Shown piece after piece: positions 1 to 11,966 of a stretch of DNA of 64,000 nt. The position numbers were made by a program, and so were the translations under genes. Source of the DNA: Mallotus nudiflorus (lineage: Eukaryota > Streptophyta > Magnoliopsida > Malpighiales > Euphorbiaceae); assembly GCA_947683625.1 (NCBI GenBank), contig CANTUR010000794.1, forward strand, positions 186,001 to 250,000. Reading direction: 5' to 3'. Under the pieces are notes generated by a model. The model was given only the letters and a program-made list of their open reading frames with translations. It had not been told where the DNA came from and did not search any database. The number at the start of each line of letters is the position of its first letter. The stretch's first letter is position 1.

Positions 1-212
1 CACCATCGATATACCCACTCTCCCAAATACCACATTTGACAGCCATAACCAAGGAGCAGAACCCTTATCTCCTCAAGTCATATTATGGCATCCATGAAAT
101 CATATTGATGTCCCACTCGATAGTGTTTAGTTAATTGTGGTAGATCTGTAGAGTATTCCTAACACTCGCTAGACAGGAAGAGCCTCATCTTTGCATTAGG
201 GGGAGACTCCTG
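1..212 (+). other. Possible 3' tail of an older retroelement, ending in a polypurine tract
   Basis: Frame 2 reads as a short protein tail (TIDIPTLPNTTFDSHNQGAE, then LSPQVILWHP) broken by stops, weakly like the pol-to-chromodomain linker of gypsy elements. It ends at about 196-212 in a purine-rich run (attagggggagactcc) followed by tgttagagtt, which has the shape of a PPT followed by an LTR start. The partner LTR cannot be seen because the window begins here. This is inference from layout, with low confidence. Confidence 0.25.
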
Positions 213-1929
213 TTAGAGTTAATAGCCTCGAAGCCATGAATTAGCTCAATCTCTATGCTTTAGATTTGAAAAAGAGAATAAGTCAACAAAAAGAAAGAAA
301 AGGAAAAGAGAAGAAGAGAAATGAAAAGCGGATAGACTCACATGCAAGATGTGCTAGAGGCCACACATAGTGACAGCACCTCTATAGAAAGTGTCCAAGA
401 TATAATACAAATAAGCTAATGTCACAGATCCTTAGCTGAGGGTGATAACTCGGTCTAAGTCTTAAAGAGGGCCGAGAAGGGCAATGCTGACCTAATGAAT
501 AGTCTCACAGAAGAGAGTCATGCCAAGTAAGATCAAGAGGAAGCAGCTCACCTTATGAGCAATCTAACAAGGTATGGTGGTAGGAAGACATATGAACCCC
601 TTGACCAATGATGAAAGAACATAATTCATCCAATTCTTCTATGCCTGGAAAAATCTAATTAAATCTCTTATATACTGACTCTACGCATGCTTAAGAAGAC
701 TGCAGTAACTGATATCGAAAGAAATGGGAGTCCTTTCAAAGGTAATATTGGTGATAGCAGAAAAACTCATTAGTGAAATAGTCAATTCACCTACACGAGT
801 ATGGAATGTATGGGCAGTATCCATCCATCACTTAATCAGTGTGAATAAAGAATGGTGATCAAACCTCCCTTGAGCAATCAAAAGCCCAATAATAAATCAT
901 CTGAACCTGGAGGCCCATACCAGCTATGCAACATCCCCGATAGTTCATAGAATAATTCATGAGCTATGAAAAAATAGCCCATGAACTTCATCGACCACCG
1001 AGAGTATTTCGATAACAAATGAGCATAATAATAAGTAAATATTCCTTAAAAAATGAAACTGAATTAAACTAATCGATTCAATTTTAAACCAAACCATCGC
1101 TCTATTTGAATTAGACCAATCGGCATTATAGAATGCCGATTGGCATTCTAGTAATGTTGGTCAATGATTGTTCAATGTGGATTGGCATTTCTTAATCCGA
1201 TCAATAATATAGACTCCTGACCCGACACCAGGTTGACTATTCACTTAAAACTTAATACTTTCGGGTTTAATTTTTTAAAAATTTTCATGCATTTTTGAGT
1301 GATTTTTAATCCAATTTCAACATATACACACTAATTTACATTCTAAAATTAATTCTAATTACTAACTGTATGAATAAATTTTTGTAGGAATAAATAAAAG
1401 TAGGAAGTGTTACCTCATTGCCCACATCTGTGAACCTATGAAGGTGAAGGCAAGTTAAAGGATGCCCAGTAGAACCTTCTCAAAGTCCAAGGTCATTTTA
1501 AGGAAAATGGAGAGGCACAATGGTCGGATCAATTGAAATCTCTACTCTTTTGTTTAGTCTATGTTGTGGGTCAGCAATAGGATCTGACAGATCGTGAATC
1601 GAACTTCGGATGAGCAAGAAATCAAAAGAAGAAAATTAAAGAAAAAAGGAAAGAAATGGGGAGGGAAATGAAAGAATTGCATCAAAAATAAGGAGGGAAA
1701 CTTCTTATAAATGGAAAATATCTATTTTGGTCCCTTGACTATGCATGCATTGAAAGTCAAGCTTTTTCTTTGCAATTTCATCCATAATTGCACTTTAGTT
1801 AGGATTTAATTCCTAAATAATTCATTCAACTCATGTCATCAATCAATTAATTGTGTCTATATGTATTCTAAATTATCTATCAAGTATAGAATATTACATA
1901 ATTCAACTATACATTTTTACATGCATCAT
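213..1929. other. Noncoding sequence, probably LTR or repeat remnant
   Basis: No coding frame longer than about 60 codons resembles a known protein. The stretch may be the LTR that follows the purine tract near 200. At 1125-1190 it holds an internal inverted motif (variants of aatgccgattggcatt) that also occurs in both arms of the neighbouring inverted-LTR element (about 3135-3220 and 9430-9550). That suggests shared ancestry or motif exchange. Nothing else was recognised. Confidence 0.3.
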
Positions 1930-2745
1930 TCCAATCAAATGTCAAAATTCATTTCATGTTACACAATAGTTGAAGCATAAATTTTCAAATTATCATGTTA
2001 TGTGCTACACAATAGTCATAACATGAATTTCAAATTCCACATGTTATATGCTTTAATAGCGGTTATAACATAACCTTTTTTAGACTTTTTACCACCAGAC
2101 ACTACACGGTAGTTATGATGATGTCGCTAGACATTCCATAGGAACCACAGCACCATTTTTAAAGCTTGTTAGACGTCCCATATGAAATATAGCCAGGGTC
2201 ATCGTATTCATTTTATTGAACATCCCACAAGGAATACAATGAAATTCATTATCACTAGACACCCCAAAAGAAATATAGCAAAGTTTACTAGACACTACAC
2301 AGTAGTTATAGTATCATTGCTAGACGTTCAATCAAAACTATAACACATTTTTCAAATCACGAATTGTTAAATGTCCTATAGGTAATATAGCAAATTTTTA
2401 AATCATCAAATTGTTAGACATTCCAGAAAAACTAGAACACTTTTTTCATATCAAGGCTTGCTAGACATCTCACAGGGAATATAGTAAGAATCATTGCACT
2501 TATTTCGTTAAAACATCCTACTAGGAATATAACGAAATCCATTGTCACTAGATATCCTAAAGGGAATATAGTGCAGTCCACCAGACACTACATAGTAGTT
2601 ATGGTATTATTGCTAGACATTCTATAGGAACTATAACATGTTTTCAAATCATAAGTCATTAAACATCCTAAAGGGAATATAGCAAAAAAGCATAAGTTTC
2701 ACTAGACATTCCATAGGAAATATAGTGAAACATATTAAACATAGC
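1930..2745. repeat. Degenerate minisatellite built on a 'ctagacattccataggaa' theme
   Basis: Related units beginning with ctagacattcc, cactagacaccc or gttagacgtccc, followed by a variant of ataggaaatatag, recur about every 40-60 bp. A longer version (agacactaca..gtagttat..gctagac) recurs near 2096, 2289 and 2580, suggesting a higher-order repeat. Copies differ by many substitutions, so the array is old. The 1930-2080 part contains related but weaker units (acacaatag, ataacatg). No protein is encoded; the minus-strand ORF across it is a by-product of the repeats. Confidence 0.7.
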
Positions 2746-2888
2746 ATCTTGCTTGAAATTTTTTAGTAATTTAAGCATTAGCAAGTCAATTAGGATACAA
2801 TGAAGTACCCTAATTCTTTCTTTTGAAATTGTGTGCTACTATTGCTTAGCCGCAATTTATCAAGCAAACAGTAACAAATAGGGACAAT

Positions 2889-5044
2889 TGTAAACACCCA
2901 ATTCCAGGATACAATTGTACACGCATGCGATGAAACCCCTATAATGAAAATCTAATTGAGAATTGATCTCTAGTGTCGAGTTTCATGATTTAAAGGACTA
3001 AATTGCAATATTTAATGGATTTAATTGTAAAATTGGTTTTTTAAGGATTTGATTGCAAAAATTAGAAACTTATGAGGACCTTTTAATAATTTAAAATAAA
3101 TAATAATAATAAAAATAAATTTTATTAATTTTGGTCAGCCAGCATTTGATGCCGACTGGTATTATACAATGCCAGTCGGCATTACGGGTGAAAATCGACA
3201 ATCTGGAATGTCGATTTTCACTAAAAAGTGATTTTTACGCAATTTTTTACATTGATTTTTCATTTTTCATTTTCTTCATTGCCCAGAGTTTTTAATTTTT
3301 CAAAATCTTATCGCTTATCATCTTATTATCTCGATTTTGAAAATTAAAAAAAATGCAGACTAGTCTCTTTATCTCACTCCCAGCTATCACGCAACTTCCC
3401 TGTGTGATCACAGGAACTGAAGTGGTTGGGTTTGGCTTTAAAAGCTGGAAGGGGAGGCTGTTAGGACTAGTGAGTAAGGGAGAAAGAGCTAAAAGGCTAA
3501 GAGAAAGTTCGTAAAAAAAAAGAGAAAATAGAAAGAAAAAACTATGAGAAAACCCTAGAGAAAAGAGCTATGAAAAACCCAAAGAGAATAAAAACCCTAA
3601 TTAACTACTGTAAAAAGATACATTCTTTCCTTTTAAAAGTCCAGAGAATCAAGAAAGAAAATAACAGAGTCAATCTCAAAGCATTGACAATTCCAATCTG
3701 AGAGGCATTCAAACAGTATTTGCATAACATCTTCTATCTTCTTTTTTCTCTTTTATTTTGATTTGATTTTTGTTTAATTTTTTAATTAATTCATTACTGA
3801 TTAATTTTTTTTGTTTTGCTTGATGTTCTATGGCACCCTAGAGATGAAACTAGTGATATGAGATTTTAGCAGTAGTCATTAGAAGAGTCCATGGAATGCC
3901 ATGGATTAAGATCTGTAAAATCCCCGTAGGATTTAGGATTTATGATTTTTGCATTTTATTAATTTTTTTTTGTTTTGGGTTGTAGCTAATTTGATTTTAA
4001 TTTTCACACAGTAGTTTGTAATAGCCCCAATAGTGGGAAATAGTAGAATTTTATATTCTCTTGACTAAATTGATTAATAATTTAGGTTCAACTAAGTAAA
4101 AAGTAATTAAAATCAATGTTGGCTTTAGATTAATTTAGGGTTGCATGTAAATTGATTTAGGGTTTTTTAGAAAATCATATAAATCCTATGTTTGATATGA
4201 TTTTTTTTATGATTTTTCTATTTGGGTATTGTTTTTGGATCTTTTAGTTCTTTAAGCCTTAAGTCCATGATAGGTCCAAACCCACTAAATAAAAATAAGC
4301 TTAAAAATAGTTTAAGTTAATTAACTAAAATCAATTTAGGCCCATTACATTAATTTAGACTTTGACCCATTTTTAGGTTAGCTAAAATTAATTTAGACAT
4401 AACTCAGCCCATTAATTTCATTTCTTTTAAAATAAATAGATTTAGGATCACATCACTTAAATTAAAACCAAGTTAGATTTGGGCCCACTTATTAATTTAA
4501 TTTATTCTTTAAAATTTGATAGACTTAGGACTATTCCTTTAGTTAAATTAAAATAAATAGATTTAAGTTTATTAAAATTAAAAAAATTATAGGTATTTTT
4601 CTAGTCCACTTTACTTGTAGGTAAAAATACGTAGAATTAGCTAACTTTTAAAATTAACCTAGTTTAGACATAAGGACGTTGCCTTTTGTATGCATATTTT
4701 ACATGTGATTTTATGACCGGTTGCTTTTTTGGGTTAGATGGATGTTTAATTAAGGTTTGAATAAAATTGCATGTAATTAAAGAATAAAATAGTAATTAAT
4801 AAAATAAATCTAAATGAACACAAGATTGAAAGAAGTTAGCATTCTGTTCCCAGAATCTTCTAGCTTTTTTTTAAAGAATCAAGTACCACCTTTCAATTTG
4901 TCCTAATTATTACTCTCGGGTGGTGACTACTCATCTTCATGCCATGTCTTTGTGATAATGGTTAGTGTGTTCTCTAGGGCCCTATGCCCAAATAATGTCA
5001 CAATTGCTAAAATCTTGGGCATGTGCTAAACCCCACCCTCTACA
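2889..5044 (+). repeat. Left LTR arm (plus orientation)
   Basis: It begins tgtaaacaccc and ends ccctctaca. It is alignable by eye, in reverse complement, along its whole length with 7573-9772. After the right edge, 5045-5060 still resembles a decayed PBS before the sequence switches to minus-strand gag. It contains the motif gccagtcggcatt near 3170-3185, shared with 1125-1190. Confidence 0.75.
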
Positions 5045-5059
5045 GCTACCCCAATAAAT

Positions 5060-6640
5060 CCTCAAATCCTCTAGGGGCATTAGGAGATTCTCCATTAGCT
5101 GTAAGGTTTAGGTTTTTAAAGGAGTTTAGCACTTCTTCTTTGCTCACTCCTAAGTTAATCATCATAGTGGCCAATGGTGGGACATTTAGGTAGTTAGGGA
5201 AAGGATTATTTCTAGTGTTTGGGTTGGATTTGGATTTTTTAGGATCTGTGATTTTTTTGGAGTCTATTAAGTTTTGGATCTTATGTTTAAGGTGAATACA
5301 TGTATCTGTGGAGTTGCCAGCTACTTAGTGAAACTTACAATAGTTATTAGGGTCATAACCTTGGACATTCAAGTTAGGTGGTTTGGAGAAGGTTAAGTTG
5401 GAGTAAGCCTTTTTGGATGAATCGTTCTAGGACTTTAGTGAGTGGTTGGTTAAAGTTAGAGAATCTCCAGGGTTATTGAACTGCACACACCTCCACAACT
5501 CGACTAGTACTTCTTTATTGTGTGCCCTCGGTTAGGTAGTTTCAAGTTCTGGTGCCTCTAAAGCTTCTTTTCTTATCATTCTCAATCTCTTCTGCTTGCA
5601 AATCATCATTATATAGGTCTATGAAAGTTTTAGAGTTCATCATTTGTAACCTCTCAACCAGATTAGGTGACACATTTTGAACTATCATCCTAACCTGATC
5701 CTTATCGGCTAGCTTATTCTTCATCAACCCTACTTTATTCATGAATATATTAAGGAAATCAAAGAAAGATTCATTAGGTTTCTACTTTGTCAGTTCTAGA
5801 TCTCTGATGGAAACTTCCAATTAGGTGTTATAATCATATTGTCTTAAAAAGGCTGTACATAGTTCTTTCCAATTAGCTCTCACAAATTTTTCCAGACCAT
5901 AATACCATTTTATAGCCATTCCCTCTAAAGATAACACAAATAACTTAGTAATCACTACTAATGGTGCTTTAGTAGTGCTCATAGTTGTTGTGTACTGGCT
6001 GATATGAATCCTCAGATCTCCTCTCCCATCAAATTTCTATATCGGTGGCATCTTAAACTTATCAGGCAGCCTATCATCTTCCATTTGCAACATGTCATTG
6101 AAGTTAAATGAATACCCCATGCCTTATCTCCTAATAAGCTCTTCTATCTTAGTCTTCTTCTAGGTTAGTACTCACATCTACTTGTACTCGTGGTCGTGTA
6201 CTAGTTTAAGGGATTCTTTCTTTGTCTTTTCTATTATGTAGTTCTCTACATCCTCAGGCTTCACATCAATAGCAGGTGGGTTTCTAGCAACAGGTTGCCC
6301 CCCAACATTATTGGCAGTAGGTGGAGCATCTACATTAAGTGGGATAGTTGCAACAGCAGGTGGTTGCTTAATTATAGGTGGTGGTATGACAACAATAGCA
6401 AGTTGCATTAATCCAGATAAAGCTTATATCAGTTCATCTTGCATTATAGCCCTCATGTCATTCATTAAAGCTCCCTTAATGTCTTATAAGATCCAGTTCC
6501 CTCCTTATTGTTCCATTTTTTCAGATTTAGGTGAAGTTGGTTTAGCTTCCAAGTAAGGTGGGTTGATAGGGCTTCTTTCTAGTCTATCCAGTCTGTTTAG
6601 GATTTCCTTTGCTAAGGCTTTAGGACTCTGACTCGTTCTT
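5060..6640 (-). pseudogene. gag remnant of the inverted-LTR element
   Basis: Minus-strand fragments correspond in order and in nucleotide sequence to the gag region at 51150-52480. The N-terminal part (6178-6408, proline-rich, VKPEDVENYIIEKTKKES) is followed by an alpha-helical capsid-like segment (5542-5742, VRMIVQNVSPNLVERLQMMN). The plus-strand text at 5160-5340 (gggacatttaggtagttaggg, then attaagttttggatctt) parallels 51180-51300, the gag C-terminal linker. Reading frames are interrupted throughout, so no intact protein is predicted. The family role would be capsid formation. It stops abruptly at about 5060 where the inverted left LTR begins. Confidence 0.6.
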
Positions 6641-7553
6641 TTTAGTCTGCCACCTTATCATACCAAAATATGAGAAGACCATGATGTATCTATGATGGCT
6701 GTAAAATAAGGTGTTAGTATGATGAATGAGATGCATGTATATATGATGCATATGCTATGCAACAAGTAGCAAGTCTCAATCAAGTGTGCAACATACATCC
6801 TTCTAACCTTATTCCTCCCATACACGTGTTTAATGGCGAGTCCCTTCTCCTAGAATTTTTGGTCTTAGTCTTAATATGAATGAGGGATGTTAGGGACCGA
6901 CGCGCATGCCAAATCTCTCTTAAAGCAGTAAAGCATAGAAATAACATTTCTAGGTATAAAGGTCTAGCTCAATCTTCATTACCCTAAGGGGCTTCAAAAG
7001 TATGGGCCTGGGCTTTTATAGGTAGAAATACTTCATGATAATAAGCATAGAAACAACATTTTTAAGTATAAAGGTATAGCTCAATCTTTATTGGCCCAAG
7101 TGGGCTTAAAAGTATGGGCTTGGGCTTTTATAAATAAAAATACCTTATGGCAAAAAATCATACAAATAATTTTTGGTAGATCCTAGGGGAAGTAACTAAG
7201 CCATTGTATATGGTTAGGGTCTAGTAAAAAGTAAAGGTTCCCTTAGCAAGATGCCCTCCTTTCGGACTTGAGTTGCCAGCCAAGGTCAGAGGGGACCAAT
7301 ATCATTTGCAAACTTGAGAGAAGACTACTCCCTTTTAGGACTTGAGTTATAAACTATTGTCAGATAAGCCCAATAATCTCACTTGAATCGAGTTAAGGCT
7401 AAGATTGATGGTTAGCCAATTTATAACTCCATGAAGCTAATGGAATCATAAACCAATGCCATTGATTAATAGGGACATGCATAATGAATGCAAGAATAAA
7501 ATAATAATTAATAAAATAATTCTAAAAAACATAAGTAGAATCAGTATCTCTTA
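6641..7553 (-). other. Leader (5' untranslated region) of the inverted-LTR element
   Basis: It lies between the PBS-like site and gag. Parts align with the leader of the 38474-55449 element: the plus-strand text ttaatggcgagtcccttctc near 6830 matches tcaatggtgagtatcttgtc near 52690. No ORF is convincing. Confidence 0.5.
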
Positions 7554-7571
7554 TCCCTAGTGGAGTCATAA
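7554..7571 (-). other. Primer binding site, decayed
   Basis: The plus strand reads tccctagtggagtcataa. Its complement differs by only a few bases from the PBS of the neighbouring Tat element (TGGCGACTCCACTGGGGA on the minus strand at 53371-53388). It sits immediately inside the right LTR, as expected for the 5' end of a minus-strand element. Confidence 0.6.
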
Positions 7572-7572
7572 C

Positions 7573-9772
7573 TGTAGACGGTAGGATTTAGCGAGTGCCC
7601 AAGATTTTAGTAATCGTAACACTATTTGGGCTTAAGGCCATAGGAAACACACTAATATGTCACAAAGTCATAGCGTGGAGATGAGGAGTCGCCACCTAGG
7701 GTCATAACTGGGACAAATCAAAAGGTGGTTTTCAATTCTCTAAAAGAAAGCTAGCACCATAATTAGGAGATTCTGGGAATGAAATACTAACTTCTCTTAG
7801 GCTTGTGTTCATTTAGAATTACTTTATGAATTACTATTTTATTCTCTAATTACATGCAATTTTATTTAAACCCAAACTAAACATCCATCTAACCCAAAAA
7901 GGCAACAGGTTATAAAATCACATGTAAAAAATGCATACAAAAGGCAACATCCCTATGTCTAAGCTAGATTAATTTTATTAAAGTTAACCAATTCTATATT
8001 TTTATTTACAAGTGAATAGGACTAGAGATGGGCTTACATTTTAATTGAATTAGTGAGCCTAAATTTACTTTTTTTAATTAACTAAGGGAATGGGCCTATT
8101 GTCTACAAATTTTAAAGAAGAAATTATTAAGTGGGCCTAAGTCTATTTTAATTTTAACTCAAATAAAAAATGGAGCCTAAGTCTTTTTATTTTAAAAGAA
8201 AAAAAATTAATGGACTGAGCTAAGTCTAAATTAATTTTAATTACTAGAAATAAGCCTAAGGTCTAATTAATTTAAAAAAAAGAAATAAAATAAATTATAG
8301 GGCTAAAGTCTAAGTTAATTCTATTAATTAAAATTGGGCCAAAACCTAACTTAGCGTAAATTAATTAAAACCTAAAAACCATTTTTAAGTCTATTTATTA
8401 AATGGTTTTGATCCTAACATGGGCTTAGGGCCTAAAGAACTAAAAGATCCAAAAAAAAAACCCAAACAAAAAATCATATCAAATACAGGATTTATATGAT
8501 TTTCTAAAAAAAAACTAAATCAATTTACATGCAACCATAAATTAATCTACACCCATAATTGACTTTAATTGATTTTTACCCAATTGAACCTAAATTACTA
8601 ATCAATTTTAGTGCTGAGAATATAAAATTCTATTATTTCCTACCATTAGGGCTATTATAAACTACCGTGCAGAAATTAAAATAAAATTAATTACAACCCA
8701 AAACAAAAGCAAATTAAAAGAACACAAAAATCATAAATCCTAAATCATATGGGGGTTTTACATATCTTAATCCATGGCATTCCATGGATTCTTCCAATGG
8801 TACTGCCCAAAATTACATATCTCTAACCTCATCTCTAGAGTACCATAGAACATCAATCGAAACAAAAAATAAAAAAATTAATCAGTAATGAATCAATCAT
8901 AAAAGAAAATAAAGAAATAAAATCAAAATAAAAGAGAAAAAAGAAAGAGTAGAAGATGTTATGCAAATGTTGTTTCAATGCCCCCTCTGATTGGGATTGT
9001 CACTATTTTGAGATTGACTTTATTGTTTTTTTCTTGATTTTGTGGACTTTAAAAGCAAAGAACATATTTTTTTGCAGTAGCTAATTAGCTTTTTTATTCT
9101 CTTTAGTTTTTTTAGCAGCACTTTTTCTCTAGGGTTTCTTATAGGTTTTTTTAGGGGTTTTCTTACAGCCCTCCTTTTTTTCATAGGCTCTATCTCTAAG
9201 CTTTTAAAGCTTGGCCTAGCAATCCCAACTCCTATGATCAAGCAGGGAAGTTGTGTGATAGTTAAGAGCGAGATTAAGAGTCTCTTAAGAGTCTACATTT
9301 TATTTTTTGAATTTTGAAAATAAAGATAATGAGATGATGAGCAATAAAGTTTTTAAAAAATCAAACACGTGGTGTCTTAGACCAATGAAAAAATTGAAAA
9401 ATGACAAAATCAGCGTAAAAATCACTTTTTATCAAAAATCAGCATTCCAAAATGCCAATTTTCATCCTGTACTACTGACTGGCATTACATAATGCTAGTC
9501 TCCATTATGTAATGCCATTTATCATTACACAATGCCGGCTGACCAATTTTCATCATTTTTTTACTTAAATTACAAAAAAGGTCCTCGAAAGTTTCTAGTT
9601 TTTGCAATTAAATCCTTAAAAAACCAATTTTGGAATTAAATTCACAAAATGTTGCACTTTAGTCCTTTAAATCATAAAACTCAACACCAAATATCAATTC
9701 TCAATTAGATTTTCATCACATGAGCTTTCATCGTATGCATGCACAATTGCATCCCGAAATTGTGTGCTTATA
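7573..9772 (-). repeat. Right LTR arm (minus orientation, 5' LTR of the gag-bearing half)
   Basis: On the plus strand it starts tgtagacggtagg and ends tgtgtgcttata. The start strongly resembles the matching end of the LTR at 58124 (tgtagatagtagagttt). The U5-proximal text (agcgagtgcccaagatttt) is related to that of the other two Tat LTR families in the window. It pairs with 2889-5044 as an inverted repeat. Confidence 0.75.
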
Positions 9773-11295
9773 GTAATTGATTTGAAGCCTTAATTTTTCC
9801 TACTGTGCATTTAGGATCAGAATGGCTTTTGTATGCTAATCAAATCTTAAGGTTGAATCATCAGTCCATAGAAGGGGCAAGTTTCTCCAAAAGCTTTTCT
9901 AATATAGGCTAAAATTGGGTAATATTAACAGTAATGTGTATGGAGATTTATTACTCTCTTTGTTACTATTTCTAAACATGGTTTGCTATATTTGTACATG
10001 GCTTTTCAAATGAAAGTTTTGACAAGATTATTCCTATATTGGCCTTATCTAATTAGTAAAATTTTCATAATTAACTTTCTATAATTGAATTTTTTTTAGC
10101 GAATTGGTGTTTCCTCTTGAGGACTAATTGTGTTTATATAAAAACTTGATTGAAGAGATTTTCGCTATATATATATGCTTTCCTCTTCTATATTTAATGT
10201 CTTTGATGGGTAATATCTTTAGATCGATGGACATTTTGAGTATTTTCATGCTTTCTTGGGAGCTCAAAATAAAATTGAGCTCAAAGCTTGATCCTTAGGA
10301 TGAAACTTCAAAAAATGATCCTTGATACTAGGCACAAACATAAAATTTTGAAACCAACAATTAATGTGTTTTTCTTAGGATATCTATGTATGTAAAAATA
10401 TTATTTCACTCTATCATTCTGGCCTTTCTAACCTCACAAAAAGATTACTCTCCTTTAAAAACCTTTATCTTTTAAATTTATGCTCAGTTATTTGTAATCT
10501 TATCCTATATTCAATATTTTAACTTAAGTATGCTTTATGTTTCTAGGAAGTTGGACTTGCATAGGCACTTTCTGGGGGTAACATCTTGTGGTGGTCTTGA
10601 GAAGGTATTGTAGAACATTCACTAGTTTCTTGATTAGATTTTATTGTATTATTTATCACAAATTGGTGCATTTTGGTTTAAGTTTGTGTCTTTGATGCCT
10701 ATAAAATTGATTAGTGTACCATTCTTACAAGATGGAATTTATTTATAATGGATTAGGCTTCTCCACTCATAGTTAAAAAAAGTAGTTTTTAGTAATTATA
10801 TATAGAAAAATGAATTATTAGGCTGCTCCTCTCATAGTTGTTGCACTGTTTGCCTTTTTTTTAATAACTGAATTTGGTGTTTCAAAATCTAGGTAAATAA
10901 GGACTTTTTGATTCTCATGAATAGGTAATTACTTCAATTTTTATTCTCTTGGTTATTTATGGTTTGTTTCTTGTAGCTATTGAACTGAACACTTAATGTT
11001 TATTATGTGTTTTCTTGGGAGTGCAAAAATCAGACATTCTAAAGGATGTATTTGGGTTATTAGTGGGGTGGGGGCTTCTACTTTTGCAGCCATGGCCATT
11101 TGTGTTGCTTTTATTGTCTGATTAAATAGGTGAATTTTAGCAACATTGTCTGTAGTTTACTAATAAAGTCTTTAACAATCTATTTGTGAATTAATCTTTA
11201 ATAATGTTAACCTTTTCCTTCTCCTTGAAATGCAGATTATCTTAAGATTTAGTGTTATAATGTAGGAAGTATTCTTCAATCCTTTTTGTCCTATC
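9773..11295. other. Apparently unique DNA, possibly intronic
   Basis: It has no repeat family shared with the rest of the window and no long ORF. At about 10546-10604 a 59-base open stretch (KLDLHRHFLGVTSCGGLEK) is bounded by tttctag and gtattg, the pattern of a small exon, but I do not recognise the peptide. The segment is continuous with 15385 onward if the solo LTR at 11301-15379 is removed, so it may belong to the same host locus as the WD40 exons downstream. Confidence 0.35.
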
Positions 11296-11904
11296 CATAG
11301 TGTGATAACCCTGGTTTTAAATTATTTTATTAAATACTGAGATATGCAGTGTTAATAAAGTTTAAAAGTTATATTTAATTGTTTTACTATTTTGTAACTT
11401 ATTATCATTAATGTATATTTAATTGAATTTTCTACGTAAATAAATTATTTTGAACGTTTAAAATTCTATTGTGTATAATTACTATTTTCAAATACAATTA
11501 TTTTAATAATGCTTATTTAGTGCATGAATATTTTAATGTTATTATAAATATTATTTTTGTAAGCATTAATATTATTTTATTACTTGATGTTATTTATGTA
11601 TTATTAATATTTTTGAAAGTATTCCACTACCATTAGTAATATTATTATTTTCATTGTTATTTATGTAAGTTATTAGTACTATTTCTATTTTATTAAATAT
11701 ACATTAATTGTGTTATTAATTATTTAATAATTATGACTTATATTATTATTACTTTTAAATAATGTTTTATGTATTATTATTAGTTAATATTTATGTGTGT
11801 GTAAATATAGGTGTATGTAAGTATGTATATATAAGTGGGATATTTTTATTTTTAGTGGTATAGATTTGTTTAAACTAAATTTATATTATATTATGTCATA
11901 AAAT

Positions 11905-11908
<4 letters not shown>

Positions 11909-11963
<55 letters not shown>
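11909..11963. repeat. (TA)n microsatellite in solo LTR
   Basis: An uninterrupted alternating TA run sits directly upstream of the GC-rich leader-like block of the LTR. Confidence 0.9.

Positions 11964-11966
<3 letters not shown>

Larger units (their letters stand above)
2889..9772. mobile_element. Tat-like Ty3/gypsy element with LTRs in inverted orientation
   Basis: Two LTR copies of about 2.15-2.2 kb face each other (left +, right -) around a 2.5-kb core. The core holds only a minus-strand leader and a gag remnant belonging to the right-hand LTR. Both outer ends are U3 ends (tgtaaacac at left; the right end reads as tataagcac on the minus strand). Landmarks that match in reverse complement include 3360-3420 with 9230-9300, 3835-3910 with 8745-8865, and 4680-4870 with 7740-7940. 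The right arm ends in a PBS-like sequence related to that of the 38474-55449 element, placing it in the same broad group. Flanking pentamers acaat and gtaat agree at three of five bases, so a target duplication is not proven. No RT, RNase H or integrase remains. Confidence 0.75.

Noticed and set aside
10546..10604. Possible N-terminal exon of the WD40 gene
   Set aside because: Splice-like borders are present but the peptide shows no WD or zinc-finger pattern; mentioned only as part of the unique region.
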